From an uncultured Gammaproteobacteria bacterium (GTDB lineage Bacteria; Pseudomonadota; Gammaproteobacteria; Arenicellales; JAANXG01), in assembly GCA_947258785.1 (NCBI GenBank), contig CAMYJT010000001.1, positions 248,001 to 312,000 of the forward strand: DNA of 64,000 bases, read 5' to 3'. The notes under the pieces are model-generated. The model worked only from the letters and a program-made list of their open reading frames with translations. It ran no database searches and was not told where the DNA came from. The position numbers and the translations under genes are program-made. This document shows positions 44,251 through 56,601 of this stretch, one piece after another (the stretch's first letter is position 1; each line of letters starts with the position of its first letter).

Positions 44251-45618
44251 CTAGGTGTCCTTTTTAGGACGCCGCCACCGGCTGATATGCCGCTGCCGAG
44301 CCCGGCTGACGGCAAGGGCTTGCGCCGGGACATCGTTGACGATCGTCGATCCGGCGCCGACGGTTGCGCCGTCGGAAATTTTCACCGGTGCCACAAGCTG
44401 GCAGTTGGAACCAATGAACACATCGTCTCCGATCTCGGTGCGATGCTTGTGCGCCCCATCGTAGTTGCAGGTGATCACGCCGGCCCCGATATTAGTATTA
44501 CGGCCAACGGTACTGTCGCCGACGTAACTAAGGTGATTCGCCTTCACCCCTTGCGCCAATTCGCTGTTTTTGATTTCCACAAAGTTGCCCACGTGGACCT
44601 CGCGGCCCAGCAGTGCGCCGGGCCGGATTCGCGCGAACGGACCGATGCTGCAGCCGCCGGCGATCTGCGCGTGCTCGACCACGCAATTGGGATGGATGGT
44701 GACGTCGTCTCCCAGCGAAGCCTCCCTGATAACATTATTGGGTCCAACGGTTACGCGGTCCCCTAGGGTAATCGAACCCTCCAGTACGACATTCACATCC
44801 AAGACGCAGTCGCGTCCGACGTCGATGTCGCCGCGGATATCGACTCGGGCTGGATCGATAATCGTTACGCCACGGCGCATCAGTGCATTCGCCCGGCGCC
44901 GTTGAACGATACGCTCCAACAGCGCCAGATCCTCCCGGCTGTTTACTCCTAGTATTTCCTCATTCGTCGGGGCATGGACAGTGTGGATCGGCGCCCCTTC
45001 GGCGCCGGCGATGGAAACCACATCGGTCAGGTAGTATTCGCGCTGGGCGTTGTGATTGGTAACCTGCGCCAACCACCGTTTCAAATGTCCCGCACCCGCT
45101 GCCAGGATGCCGGTGTTGATTTCGTTGACCGTACGCTGCGATTGTGTTGCATCGCGCTCCTCGACGATGCCGGTCACCTGCCCATTGGCATCCCGCAATA
45201 TGCGCCCGTAGCCCGAGGGATATTCGAGTCTCGCGGTCAACAGCGACAACCGCAACGGGTCGGCGTCCGTGCTGATCAGTGCTCGTAGAGTATCGGCACG
45301 CACCAGGGGAACGTCTCCGTAAAGCACCAGCACATGCGCGGTGTCGTCGACATCCGATAAGGCTAAGCCCACCGCATGACCGGTGCCGAGCCGCTCCGTC
45401 TGATGCACCCAACGACATGATTCGCCGGTCAGTGCCGCCCGCAGCGCCTCGCCTCCATGGCCATATACAATCCGTATCGCGTCTGGGGCCAACTCAGCCA
45501 CCGTGCGCAACACATGGGCAATCAGAGGCCGGCCGGCCAGCGGGTGCAGCACCTTGGGCAGGTCGGAGTGCATACGCCTGCCTTGACCGGCGGCAAGGAC
45601 AATGACTTCTACTCTCAT
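44251..45618 (-). CDS. glmU: Bifunctional GlmU: acetyltransferase and UDP-GlcNAc pyrophosphorylase
   Basis: 455 residues; acetylates glucosamine-1-phosphate and couples it to UTP. The N-terminal uridyltransferase shows VLAAGQGRRMHSDLPKVLHP and LYGDVPLV; the C-terminal left-handed beta-helix has many hexapeptide repeats (SITLGDRVTVGPNNVI) and the acetyltransferase residues in LSYVGDSTVGRNTNIGAG and NYDGAHKHRTEIGD. It is followed by glmS, giving the two cytoplasmic enzymes of the UDP-GlcNAc pathway together. Confidence 0.98.
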   Translation of the reverse strand: MRVEVIVLAAGQGRRMHSDLPKVLHPLAGRPLIAHVLRTVAELAPDAIRIVYGHGGEALRAALTGESCRWVHQTERLGTGHAVGLALSDVDDTAHVLVLYGDVPLVRADTLRALISTDADPLRLSLLTARLEYPSGYGRILRDANGQVTGIVEERDATQSQRTVNEINTGILAAGAGHLKRWLAQVTNHNAQREYYLTDVVSIAGAEGAPIHTVHAPTNEEILGVNSREDLALLERIVQRRRANALMRRGVTIIDPARVDIRGDIDVGRDCVLDVNVVLEGSITLGDRVTVGPNNVIREASLGDDVTIHPNCVVEHAQIAGGCSIGPFARIRPGALLGREVHVGNFVEIKNSELAQGVKANHLSYVGDSTVGRNTNIGAGVITCNYDGAHKHRTEIGDDVFIGSNCQLVAPVKISDGATVGAGSTIVNDVPAQALAVSRARQRHISRWRRPKKDT

Positions 45619-45675
45619 TGGATTGGCGGGGGATGTTACCAGAATCCTGATGCCATCAGTGAACGCGCGTTCAGA

Positions 45676-46173
45676 CTAAGGGCCCCGTCCGTTCAACACG
45701 GACAAATCCGGCTCCGCATCACCGGTTCTCAGTTCCTCGTCGCTTGCATCCCGTATGCCAACCACGGTGACCTCATAAGTGAGATGCTTGCCGGCCAGGG
45801 GGTGATTGGCGTCAACCGTCAATCTGTCCCCATCGAGCCTGGTGACCCGGAAGTCGCGACGGTCTCCCTGGTCGCTTTCGGCCTGAAATTCGGCTCCAAT
45901 ATAGCGCAGTTCCGGCGGTACGTTGTTAATGTCATCCGTGAACGTAAGACTCGGATCGTGATCTCCAAAACCTTGCTCCGGCGACAAATTCACCGTTGCC
46001 TTGTCGCCGACCTTCTTACCTTCCAGCGCAGTCTCGATCTGTGCAAAAAGTGGCCTGCCACCACCATGTATATAGGCCACCGGCAGATCCCGGTATTCGC
46101 AAATCTCCCCCGACTCGTCACGGATGACATAGGTGATAGAGACGACCTTGTTGGCCGCGACACGGGGGCTCAC
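45676..46173 (-). CDS. SlyD-type FKBP peptidyl-prolyl isomerase
   Basis: 165 residues from GTG 46173 (TTG 46200 would overlap atpC by 4 nt). The SlyD-like FKBP layout is clear: VSITYVIRDESGE, PVAYIHGGGRPLFAQIETAL, GKKVGDKATVNLSPEQGFGD, an inserted chaperone flap, and NHPLAGKHLTYEVTVVGIRD. No His-rich metal-binding tail as in E. coli SlyD. It probably acts as a cytoplasmic folding factor. Its place between atpC and glmU on the same strand is unusual. Confidence 0.9.
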   Translation of the reverse strand: MSPRVAANKVVSITYVIRDESGEICEYRDLPVAYIHGGGRPLFAQIETALEGKKVGDKATVNLSPEQGFGDHDPSLTFTDDINNVPPELRYIGAEFQAESDQGDRRDFRVTRLDGDRLTVDANHPLAGKHLTYEVTVVGIRDASDEELRTGDAEPDLSVLNGRGP

Positions 46174-46196
46174 GATAGACTCAGGCAGATTCGGCC

Positions 46197-46622
46197 TCAA
46201 CCCCGGCCACGCTTGCGCAACTTCTGAATGGCGCGTAGCTGTGCGGCGGCCTGAGCAAACTCGGCCTTGGCCTTGGCATAGTCCATTTCCGACTTGCGGT
46301 CACGCATCTCCTGCTCGGCCTTCTTTTGCGCCTCGAGTGCCGCTGCCTCATCCAGGTCCTTCGCCCGAATCGCCGTATCGGCCAGCACCGTAACCACATG
46401 TGGCTGCACCTCCAACAGGCCGCCGGACACGAAGAAAAACAGCTCTTTTCCTTCCGGGGTCTGCACTCGGATTTCACCGGGTTTCAAGTGCGTCAGAAAC
46501 GGTGCGTGGCGGGGATATATGCCCACCTCGCCCATTCTGGCTGGAGCATACACGACAGCCGCGCTCCCGGAGTGGATCTCCTCCTCGGCGCTGACGATGT
46601 CCACGTGCAGAGTCATTGCCAT
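46197..46622 (-). CDS. atpC: ATP synthase epsilon subunit
   Basis: 141 residues; central-stalk subunit that couples rotation and inhibits ATP hydrolysis. N-terminal beta-sandwich (LHVDIVSAEEEIHSGSA, GEVGIYPRHAPFLTHLKPGE) and C-terminal helical hairpin (AKDLDEAAALEAQKKAEQEM). ATG 46622 with ATG 46616 as the alternative. Last gene of the leftward atpIBEFHAGDC run. Confidence 0.95.
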   Translation of the reverse strand: MAMTLHVDIVSAEEEIHSGSAAVVYAPARMGEVGIYPRHAPFLTHLKPGEIRVQTPEGKELFFFVSGGLLEVQPHVVTVLADTAIRAKDLDEAAALEAQKKAEQEMRDRKSEMDYAKAKAEFAQAAAQLRAIQKLRKRGRG

Positions 46623-46638
46623 AGCTTGTCCCTGCCGG

Positions 46639-48060
<1,422 letters not shown>

Positions 48061-48921
48061 TCAAACCGCTGCGGCGCCGCCGACGATTTCGGATATCTCC
48101 TGGGTGATCGCCGCCTGCCTCGCCTTGTTGTAGACGAGTTGCAGCTCATCTATCAATTGCCCCGCATTGTCCGAGGCTGCTTTCATCGCCACCATCCGCG
48201 CGGCCTGCTCGCAGGCGATGTTTTCGACTACACCCCGATAAATCAGGGACTCGATGTAGCGGGTGAGCAACACATCGAGTACTTGCTTGGAGTCAGGCTC
48301 ATATATGTAATCCCAGTGATGGCGTAACTCCACTTCCTCGCTCGGCGGTAGTGGGAGAATCTGGACCACTGCAGGGCGCTGGGTCATGGTATTGATAAAA
48401 TCGTTGTGAACCAGAAACAGGCGATCCAGCCGGTCATCTTCATAGGCGTCCAGCATGATCTTTATGGCCCCGATCAGATCGGTCAGCGCCGGGGAGTCAC
48501 CGAGATGGGTGGCCTCAGAGACTATATTGCCGCCGAGCCGCTTAAAAAAACCCAGCGCCTTGGCGCCTATGATGGCCAAATCGATCTCTATACCCTGGCC
48601 CCGCCACTCCTCCATGGCCGACACGATTGTGCGAAACATGTTGACGTTCAGTCCCCCACACAGGCCGCGGTCGGTTGAGGCGATGATGAAGCCGACCCGG
48701 CGTGGTTCACGCTCTATGGTGAAAGGGTGTTTGTACTCGGTGTGGGCCCGCGCGATGTGCGCGACGACATTCCGCATTTTCTGAGCATAGGGCCGCGCCT
48801 CACGCATCCGTTCCTGGGCTTTGCGCATCTTACTGGCCGCCACCATCTCCATCGCCTTGGTAATCTTTTGAGTATTCTGAATACTCTTGATTTTTGTGCG
48901 AATTTCTTTCGCGCCAGCCAT
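48061..48921 (-). CDS. atpG: ATP synthase gamma subunit
   Basis: 286 residues; rotating central shaft. Begins [20 protein letters not shown] as usual, has [20 protein letters not shown] and ends with the conserved helix [20 protein letters not shown] and [14 protein letters not shown]. Confidence 0.98.
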   Translation of the reverse strand: MAGAKEIRTKIKSIQNTQKITKAMEMVAASKMRKAQERMREARPYAQKMRNVVAHIARAHTEYKHPFTIEREPRRVGFIIASTDRGLCGGLNVNMFRTIVSAMEEWRGQGIEIDLAIIGAKALGFFKRLGGNIVSEATHLGDSPALTDLIGAIKIMLDAYEDDRLDRLFLVHNDFINTMTQRPAVVQILPLPPSEEVELRHHWDYIYEPDSKQVLDVLLTRYIESLIYRGVVENIACEQAARMVAMKAASDNAGQLIDELQLVYNKARQAAITQEISEIVGGAAAV

Positions 48922-48965
48922 ACCTGTTACCGATTCGTATTAGGGGCAAGAACGTTTGCGCGTTG

Positions 48966-50513
48966 TTACCAACTGCCGTGCTCTTTGAAGGCCTTGAGCA
49001 CCTCGTGCAGTTGTTTTTCCACTTCCTCTGTGTACTGCTTGCTCTCGTTCATGGAGTCCAGCAAGCCCGCCGCCTCCGCCTTCACATAGGACTGCACGGC
49101 GGATTCTAAATCCACCACCTTCTTCACGTCTACGTCATCCAGATAACCCTCGTTGACCGCGAACAAGGTCACCGCCATTTCCGCGACTGACATGGGCGTG
49201 TACTGTTTTTGCTTCATCATTTCGGTAACACGCTGCCCGCGCTCCAGCTGCTTGCGGGTCGCCTCATCGAGGTCGGACGCAAATTGCGCAAATGCCGCCA
49301 GTTCGCGGTACTGCGCCAGGGCGAGACGTACGCCGCCGCCCAACTTTTTGATCAAGGAGGTCTGGGCTGCGCCACCGACACGCGACACCGATAGGCCGGC
49401 ATTGATGGCCGGCCGTATCCCAGCGTTGAACAAATCGGACTCCAGGTAGATCTGCCCGTCGGTAATTGAAATGACATTTGTCGGCACGAACGCCGACACA
49501 TCACCCGCCTGCGTCTCAATGATCGGCAGGGCGGTCAACGATCCGGTCTTCCCCTTCACCTCTCCACCGGTCATTTTTTCTACAAATTCGGCATTCACAC
49601 GGGCCGCCCGCTCCAAAAGGCGTGAGTGGAGGTAAAAGACATCACCGGGATAGGCCTCACGCCCGGGTGGGCGCCGCAACAGCAAGGACACCTGGCGGTA
49701 CGCCCAAGCCTGTTTGGTTAGATCATCATAGACGATCAACGCGTCCTGACCCTTGTCGCGGAAATATTCGCCCATCGCGCAGCCGGAATAGGGCGCAATA
49801 TACTGCATGGCGGCAGATTCGGATGCCGACGCCGCGACTACGATGGTGTGCTCCATCGCACCATGCTCTTCCAGCTTGCGGACCACATTGGCAATGGACG
49901 ATGCCTTCTGACCGACCGCCACATAGATGCAACACAGGTCCTTGCCTTTCTGGTTGATAATGGTGTCGATGGCGACCGCCGTCTTACCGGTCTGGCGGTC
50001 TCCTATGATTAGTTCGCGTTGACCACGGCCGACCGGGACCATGGCATCGATGGATTTAAGCCCCGTTTGTACTGGCTCAGACACGGACTGTCGGGCAATG
50101 ACGCCCGGCGCCACCTTTTCGATGGGCGAGCTGGCGCGCGCTTCAATGGGCCCCTTGCCGTCGATGGGGCTGCCTAATGAGTCCATCACCCGGCCGATCA
50201 GCGCTTCACCCACTGGAACTTCGAGAATACGCCCGGTGCACTGGACCGTATCGCCTTCGGAGATGTGTTCAAAGTCACCCAGAATCACCGCGCCTACGGA
50301 GTCCTGTTCAAGATTCAGCGCCAGCCCGTAAGTGTCACCGGGAAACTCCAGCATCTCCCCCTGCATGGCATCGGCGAGTCCATGGATGCGGGTTATACCG
50401 TCGGTGAGGCTGACTACCGTTCCTTCGGTACGGGCTTCCGACACGGCTTCAAAATTCTTGATCCGCTCCCGGATCAGTTCGCTGATTTCGGATGGATTCA
50501 ATTGGGTGGTCAT
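48966..50513 (-). CDS. atpA: ATP synthase alpha subunit
   Basis: 515 residues from ATG 50513 ([18 protein letters not shown]), the normal length; the frame continues upstream to 50609 but that part overlaps the delta-gene end. Walker [38 protein letters not shown] and the arginine-finger region are present. Non-catalytic F1 subunit. Confidence 0.98.
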   Translation of the reverse strand: MTTQLNPSEISELIRERIKNFEAVSEARTEGTVVSLTDGITRIHGLADAMQGEMLEFPGDTYGLALNLEQDSVGAVILGDFEHISEGDTVQCTGRILEVPVGEALIGRVMDSLGSPIDGKGPIEARASSPIEKVAPGVIARQSVSEPVQTGLKSIDAMVPVGRGQRELIIGDRQTGKTAVAIDTIINQKGKDLCCIYVAVGQKASSIANVVRKLEEHGAMEHTIVVAASASESAAMQYIAPYSGCAMGEYFRDKGQDALIVYDDLTKQAWAYRQVSLLLRRPPGREAYPGDVFYLHSRLLERAARVNAEFVEKMTGGEVKGKTGSLTALPIIETQAGDVSAFVPTNVISITDGQIYLESDLFNAGIRPAINAGLSVSRVGGAAQTSLIKKLGGGVRLALAQYRELAAFAQFASDLDEATRKQLERGQRVTEMMKQKQYTPMSVAEMAVTLFAVNEGYLDDVDVKKVVDLESAVQSYVKAEAAGLLDSMNESKQYTEEVEKQLHEVLKAFKEHGSW

Positions 50514-50556
50514 AAGACGGTTCCTCGAAATCGATGTGTACTCTTCATTCGGCCGG

Positions 50557-51093
50557 CTAGCGGGACAACCCTGCCGCCAATTTTTGAATCCGGCCACGCA
50601 ACGAGGCATCTATTACAGTATCGCCGGCACGCAAAATCGCGCCTCCGATTAAACTCGGATCTTCGATGACTCTCAGCGTCACCTGCCTTCCCAGGCGACC
50701 AGATAGCGCACTGACAATAGTGGCCTGCTGCGCATCGCTCACCGCCTGCGCCGACATCAGTTCCGCCTCGATGGTGCCCTCGGCTTCCGCCCGCTTCGCT
50801 TCGAACTGCCGGGTAATATTGGGCAATACGAAAAGCCGCCGGTTTTCGATGAGCAGCCGCAGAAAACTCTTGGCTGCCGGAAACAAAGCGTCGCCGCAGA
50901 CATCTTCGATCAACCGAAACAAGTCGTCGCGCTTGAGCCGCGGATTTTGCGCCATGTCCTGAATCTGTGGATCCTCGGCAACCGCCGACAAGAAGCCCAA
51001 GGCGGTCGACCACGATTGATAATCCCCGGCCTCACGGGCCAGTTCAAAAACCGCTTGGGCATAGGGTCGCGCGACGGTGTGATTTTCGCTCAT
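50557..51093 (-). CDS. atpH: ATP synthase delta subunit
   Basis: 178 residues; joins F1 to the peripheral stalk. Starts [19 protein letters not shown], and carries the C-terminal signature [19 protein letters not shown] near the end. Sits between atpF (12 nt gap) and atpA. Confidence 0.96.
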   Translation of the reverse strand: MSENHTVARPYAQAVFELAREAGDYQSWSTALGFLSAVAEDPQIQDMAQNPRLKRDDLFRLIEDVCGDALFPAAKSFLRLLIENRRLFVLPNITRQFEAKRAEAEGTIEAELMSAQAVSDAQQATIVSALSGRLGRQVTLRVIEDPSLIGGAILRAGDTVIDASLRGRIQKLAAGLSR

Positions 51094-51105
51094 TCGTCCG
51101 CCCTG

Positions 51106-51576
51106 TCAGAGCTGAGCCGCCAACTCGTCGAGCATTTGCGAATGAACGGTTGGGTCTATCTCTCTACCCAGTATCTGTGCCGCACCCGCGGTGACCAGGG
51201 CGGCCAACTCTCCACGCAGCGCCTCGCGGGCTCGGTGCGCCTCTTGATCGATTTCGGTGTGCGCGGCGGTGATGATGCGTTCCCCCTCCACCTTGGCATC
51301 GTTCTTCGCTTCCTCGACGATTTCTGTACCGCGCTTCTCGGCGCTGGCAATGATCTCGGCCGCCTTGGATTTCGCGTCTTTTATCAATTCCATCGCTCGC
51401 TGCTCACCGAGCTCCCGTTCTTTCTTGCCGCGTTCCGCCGCCGCCAGTCCGTCGGCGATGTTCTTCTTGCGTTGTTCCAAGGCGCTCATGATTGGTGGCC
51501 AGATATATTTCATGCAAAACCAAACAAACACAATGAACGCGATGCTCTGTCCGATCAGGGTCAGGTTTATGTTCAT
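51106..51576 (-). CDS. atpF: ATP synthase b subunit
   Basis: 156 residues; peripheral stalk. One N-terminal membrane helix ([20 protein letters not shown]) then a long charged helix for dimerisation and a C-terminal delta-binding part. Single b-type gene, as in non-photosynthetic-type operons. Confidence 0.96.
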   Translation of the reverse strand: MNINLTLIGQSIAFIVFVWFCMKYIWPPIMSALEQRKKNIADGLAAAERGKKERELGEQRAMELIKDAKSKAAEIIASAEKRGTEIVEEAKNDAKVEGERIITAAHTEIDQEAHRAREALRGELAALVTAGAAQILGREIDPTVHSQMLDELAAQL

Positions 51577-51616
51577 GGCCGGCTCCTAAAACACGAGAAT
51601 CAACACGACGTTGTTA

Positions 51617-51853
51617 TTAACCACCAACCACCGCGAACAGGATGTACAGCGATATAGCCACGCCGATAATTGGAATGGCGTCCACCAGGCCCATGACGAT
51701 GAAAAATTGAGTACGAAGCATGGGCAAGAGTTCGGGTTGACGCGCGATCCCTTCCAGAAAACGGGCTCCCAACACCCCCACACCAACTCCAACACCAACA
51801 CCGGCCAGACCTAAAAGCACTGAGCCGGCCACATATAGCAATGCTGTTTCCAT
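51617..51853 (-). CDS. atpE: ATP synthase c subunit
   Basis: 78 residues, a two-helix membrane hairpin forming the rotor ring. The first helix has a [16 protein letters not shown] run, the loop [14 protein letters not shown] is typical, and the ion-binding Asp lies in [11 protein letters not shown]. The nearby residues lack the Gln/Ser pattern of sodium-type rings, so proton coupling is likely. Confidence 0.97.
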   Translation of the reverse strand: METALLYVAGSVLLGLAGVGVGVGVGVLGARFLEGIARQPELLPMLRTQFFIVMGLVDAIPIIGVAISLYILFAVVGG

Positions 51854-51898
51854 TATTTTCTCCTCTCGTAAGTTCGGATGAGACAGATATTATTTTGC

Positions 51899-53169
<1,271 letters not shown>

Positions 53170-53302
53170 GCTAGCGGGAGCTCAGGGCCTGATCGGAGGT
53201 GTTTTTCAAGTTAAACCCTCGCCGGTTGCGACCTTCCCGTTCGGATAGAGACCTCAATCCGCCACCCGGCGACGCTTAGCTGCGCTGCAACAAAGGCGGC
53301 GA

Positions 53303-53332
53303 AGTATAAGAGACTCGCCCAGTTTTGGTCAA
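53303..53332 (-). promoter_or_regulatory. Sigma-70 promoter of the atp operon
   Basis: On the minus strand TTGACC (53332-53327) and TATACT (53308-53303) are 18 nt apart, in the 183-nt gap between parB and atpI. A leader of about 125 nt would precede atpI. This lets the ATP synthase genes be transcribed apart from parAB. Confidence 0.6.
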
Positions 53333-53352
53333 TATAGGCCGATAGATTTACT

Positions 53353-54240
53353 TTATCGGCCCCGTTCTGGCACCGCTGACGTTTGGAAACGTTCGACAAT
53401 GCCATCGAGCTGCTCAAGGTTATGGTACTCGATGATCACTCGACCGCGGCCGCCACTGTCCCGGATCGACACCTTGGCGGCCAGCCGATCGGATAACTGC
53501 TCCTGGAGCCGCACGACATCAGGATTCCGGCTCGATCCCGGCCGCTTGCCGGGGGCCTTGGTCTTTCGTTGCAGACGCCGCACCAAGCCCTCCGTCTGCC
53601 GGACCGAAAGCTCCCTGCGAATTACTTCCGATGCCGCCTGGTCCTGACTACGTCCAGACAGCGACAACAGTGCGCGGGCGTGGCCCATTTCCAGGCGTCC
53701 CTCCTCTAACAGCCCCCTGGGCACGGGATTGAGCGACAACAAGCGGAGCAGATTCGTGACCGCGGACCGGGACCGCCCGATACTGTCCGCCACCTGCTGA
53801 TGGGTGAGTCCGAATTCGCTCATGAGTCGCTGCAGCCCACTGGCCTCTTCTACCGGATTGAGGTTTTCCCTTTGAATATTCTCGATTAACGCGATTACGA
53901 GTGCAGCATCATCAGGAATCGGCCGGACAACTACCGGCACGGACTCTATTCCGGCAAGTTGAGCGGCGCGCCAGCGTCGTTCCCCGGCAATGATTTCATA
54001 GCTGCCGCTCGAAAGCGGGCGTACGACAATTGGTTGCAGTACACCTTGGGCCTTTATCGATTGAGCGAGGTCTTCCAGCGCGTGCTGGTCCATATGTGTC
54101 CTCGGTTGATACTGACCGCGCTCCAACACATCTATGGGGAGTTCCCGGAGCGTATTGAACTCTTGGTCAGCGGCTGGCGGGCCGCCGCCGAGCAATGCGT
54201 CCAGTCCACGGCCCAGGCGCTTTTTTTTTGTCATGTTCAT
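53353..54240 (-). CDS. parB: Chromosome-partitioning protein ParB
   Basis: 295 residues; CTP-dependent DNA clamp that loads at parS and spreads. N-terminal GRGLDALLGGG, the CTP-binding region ENIQRENLNPVEEASGLQRL and IIAGERRWRAAQLAG, central HTH (FGLTHQQVADSIGRSRSAVT), and a C-terminal dimer domain. Its start overlaps the parA stop by 4 nt (ATGA), implying coupled translation. Confidence 0.97.
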   Translation of the reverse strand: MNMTKKKRLGRGLDALLGGGPPAADQEFNTLRELPIDVLERGQYQPRTHMDQHALEDLAQSIKAQGVLQPIVVRPLSSGSYEIIAGERRWRAAQLAGIESVPVVVRPIPDDAALVIALIENIQRENLNPVEEASGLQRLMSEFGLTHQQVADSIGRSRSAVTNLLRLLSLNPVPRGLLEEGRLEMGHARALLSLSGRSQDQAASEVIRRELSVRQTEGLVRRLQRKTKAPGKRPGSSRNPDVVRLQEQLSDRLAAKVSIRDSGGRGRVIIEYHNLEQLDGIVERFQTSAVPERGR

Positions 54241-55004
54241 GCCGCTCTGTCCTTTCCAATGATTTCTCCGGCAAGCGCCAGATAAGCCTGCGCCCCCTTG
54301 GAGTTCTTGTCGTAATGCAGTACAGGCTTGCCGTAGCTAGGTGCTTCTGCAAGTCTCACATTCCGTGGAATGATAGTTTGATAAACCTTATCTCCAAAAT
54401 GTTCCTGGAGTTGGTCGGAAACTTCGTTGGCAAGGCTGTTTCGTCCATCGTACATGGTACGCAATAATCCCTCAATGCGCAGGCGCGGGTTCAACAACTG
54501 GCGAATTTTGCGGATCGTGTTGACCAGCGCCGTCAGCCCCTCCAAGGCAAAATACTCGCACTGCATGGGAATGATTACCGCATCGGCAGCCACCAGTGCG
54601 TTGATGGTCAATACATTCAATGCGGGTGGGCAATCTATCAATATGTAGTCGTAGTCACCGCGGATCGAATTGAGCGCCGAGCGCAGCCTCAGCTCTCTAC
54701 CGATTTCGTTTATCAGTTCCACCTGAGCACCGGTCAAATCACCATCGGCCGGCACCAAGTCATACCCCGCCGTGGACGAGACAGCAACATCCGCCATGTC
54801 GGACTGTCCTAGCAGGACCTGATATACGGTCTTGTCCAATTTCGACGCATCTACACCGCTACCCACCGTAGCATTGCCTTGGGGGTCGATGTCAATGAGC
54901 AGGGTTCTACGTTGAGTGTGGGACAAACATGCCGCCAGATTAATGCCAGTGGTGGTTTTTCCGACCCCCCCTTTTTGGTTGGCGACTGCAAAGATCTTTG
55001 CCAT
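54237..55004 (-). CDS. parA: Chromosome-partitioning ATPase ParA
   Basis: 255 residues; Walker-type ATPase that moves ParB-parS complexes over the nucleoid. Deviant Walker A NQKGGVGKTTTGINLAACL, switch IDIDPQGNAT, and DYILIDCPPALN. It lies 27 nt after rsmG. Confidence 0.97.
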   Translation of the reverse strand: MAKIFAVANQKGGVGKTTTGINLAACLSHTQRRTLLIDIDPQGNATVGSGVDASKLDKTVYQVLLGQSDMADVAVSSTAGYDLVPADGDLTGAQVELINEIGRELRLRSALNSIRGDYDYILIDCPPALNVLTINALVAADAVIIPMQCEYFALEGLTALVNTIRKIRQLLNPRLRIEGLLRTMYDGRNSLANEVSDQLQEHFGDKVYQTIIPRNVRLAEAPSYGKPVLHYDKNSKGAQAYLALAGEIIGKDRAA

Positions 55005-55031
55005 GAGTGTTTGTCGATACGATGACCGCGT

Positions 55032-55682
55032 CTATTGAGGCCGATCCACCGGGTTCGGCTTCGTGCGGATAATCAAAAGGTGACGAGCGGCGTCGAGCCC
55101 TGGTACCGAAAGGCGGGGAACGTCTACCAATTCAAAGCGGTCGGTTGGCATTTGTGCAATCTCTCGCCGGGGGTGTCGGCCTTTCAGCACCAGGATTCGA
55201 CCGTTTGATCGACATAGGTGTCCTGCCTGATTCAACAGCACCGGCAGCGGGCCGAACGCGCGTGCAGTTAGCGTATCAAATTTCCGACGTGGCCGGAAAC
55301 GTTCAGCACGCTGTACGGTGACCTCGATGTTGGTCTTGCCGAGCCTGCCAACGGCGTGGATGAGGAACTGTGACGGTTTGCGACGACTTTCGAGCAGGGT
55401 CACCGCCAGTGTCGGGTTTGCGACGGCCAGCGGAATCCCGGGCAATCCCGCGCCACTTCCCACATCCAACAATCGCGGCCCATCGACGTATTTTATAATC
55501 GCCAAACTATCGAGCAGGTGCTTCACCACCATCTCATTCGGGTCGCGCAGAGCGGTCAAAGAGTAACGCCGGCCCCATTTTTGCAACAGCTCGAGGTAGA
55601 GTACGAGCTGTTGGATGGCACGCCGGTCGAGGTCTAACCCAAGCGCCCGCGCGCCTGCCTTCAGTGTCGCCCCGGCGTCCAC
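55032..55682 (-). CDS. rsmG: 16S rRNA (guanine-527-N7)-methyltransferase
   Basis: Methylates G527 of 16S rRNA. From GTG 55682 the protein has 216 residues, the family length, starting at VDAGATLKAGARALGL; the frame is open to 55826, but that extra part is unconserved and would overlap the phosphatase gene. SAM-binding RLLDVGSGAGLPGIPLAVAN and the later TLTARAFGPLPVLLNQAGHL are present. Normally next to mnmG; here separated from it by a kinase and a phosphatase gene. Confidence 0.93.
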   Translation of the reverse strand: MDAGATLKAGARALGLDLDRRAIQQLVLYLELLQKWGRRYSLTALRDPNEMVVKHLLDSLAIIKYVDGPRLLDVGSGAGLPGIPLAVANPTLAVTLLESRRKPSQFLIHAVGRLGKTNIEVTVQRAERFRPRRKFDTLTARAFGPLPVLLNQAGHLCRSNGRILVLKGRHPRREIAQMPTDRFELVDVPRLSVPGLDAARHLLIIRTKPNPVDRPQ

Positions 55683-55770
55683 AGTTCGAATCGAACCACT
55701 GCCGAGAAGGCGGTCCGTGCTATGCCTGGCGACCGTGCCTGAGTGTTTACCGCACGGCCGGAAGGATTCA

Positions 55771-56601
55771 TCAGCCGCTCGTGAACCACTCGGCGAGCTT
55801 GGTCTGCCAGGTGCTCGGTAGCGCAAATGCCTTTTTGATGCGCACCAAGATCACCGAGATGTTGTCGACACCGCCACGGGTGTTGGCTAGCGACACCAGC
55901 CTACCCGCCGCCTTGTCCAGATTCATGGCGTATTTATCCAGCGTCGCCGTGATGGTGTGTTCGTCGACCAGGTCGGTGAGTCCGTCTGAGCACAACAAGT
56001 ATACGTCTCCGGGCCTCACCCGGTACTCGTGCAGATCCGCGTGCAGTTTAGTGGCCAGACCAAGGGCTTTAGTGACTATATTCTTGTTCGCAGCATGGCG
56101 CGCCTCTTCAGGCGAATACCGTCCCGTGTTCAACAGCTGCTGTACCACCGTATGGTCCACCGTGAGTCGCTTGAGCTCCCCACGCCGCCAGCAGTAGGCT
56201 CTGGAGTCGCCGACGTGGGCAACGGTGACGATGTTGTCATAAAACAGGAGCACCACGACCGTGGTCCCCATGCCTTGGTATTCCGGCGACTGTCTCGCCG
56301 CTTGGCGGATTACCTTGTTGGCGATGCTCACCGCGTCGCTCACCACCAGAGATTCAAAACGCAGGCCGGTTTCATGGTTGGTCTGTCCACCCACCAGCGT
56401 TGCCATCGCATTGCGAATCTCTTGAAAAATAATGGTCGTGGCAAGGGCGCTGGCGACCTCTCCGGCCCGGTATCCTCCCATACCATCCGCGAGCACCGCG
56501 ATGCCGCAGGATGGGTCACAGGCGGTGCTGTCTTCATTGTGCGCCCTGACCCGGCCCACATCCGAGACCACCGCTATCTCCAGAGATCCTTGCAGATTCA
56601 T
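55771..56601 (-). CDS. PP2C-type Ser/Thr protein phosphatase
   Basis: 276-residue metal-dependent phosphatase. All key motifs are present: DVGRVRAHNEDS, VLADGMGGYRAGE (metal Asp and Gly), VAHVGDSRAYCWR, LLCSDGLTDLVDE and GGVDNISVILVRI. It is a stand-alone catalytic domain without membrane helices. Its start overlaps the kinase stop by 4 nt (ATGA), so kinase and phosphatase are made together and probably act on the same targets. Confidence 0.95.
   Translation of the reverse strand: MNLQGSLEIAVVSDVGRVRAHNEDSTACDPSCGIAVLADGMGGYRAGEVASALATTIIFQEIRNAMATLVGGQTNHETGLRFESLVVSDAVSIANKVIRQAARQSPEYQGMGTTVVVLLFYDNIVTVAHVGDSRAYCWRRGELKRLTVDHTVVQQLLNTGRYSPEEARHAANKNIVTKALGLATKLHADLHEYRVRPGDVYLLCSDGLTDLVDEHTITATLDKYAMNLDKAAGRLVSLANTRGGVDNISVILVRIKKAFALPSTWQTKLAEWFTSG

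Noticed and set aside
53170..53352. parS centromere or replication origin near parAB/mnmG
   Set aside because: By eye I found no TGTTTCACGTGAAACA-like palindrome near parAB or mnmG and no cluster of DnaA boxes in the mnmG upstream region. The origin probably lies outside this window.
55683..55826. N-terminal extension of RsmG
   Set aside because: Arg/Ser/Pro-rich, not conserved, and would overlap the phosphatase gene by about 55 nt. GTG 55682 gives the family length.
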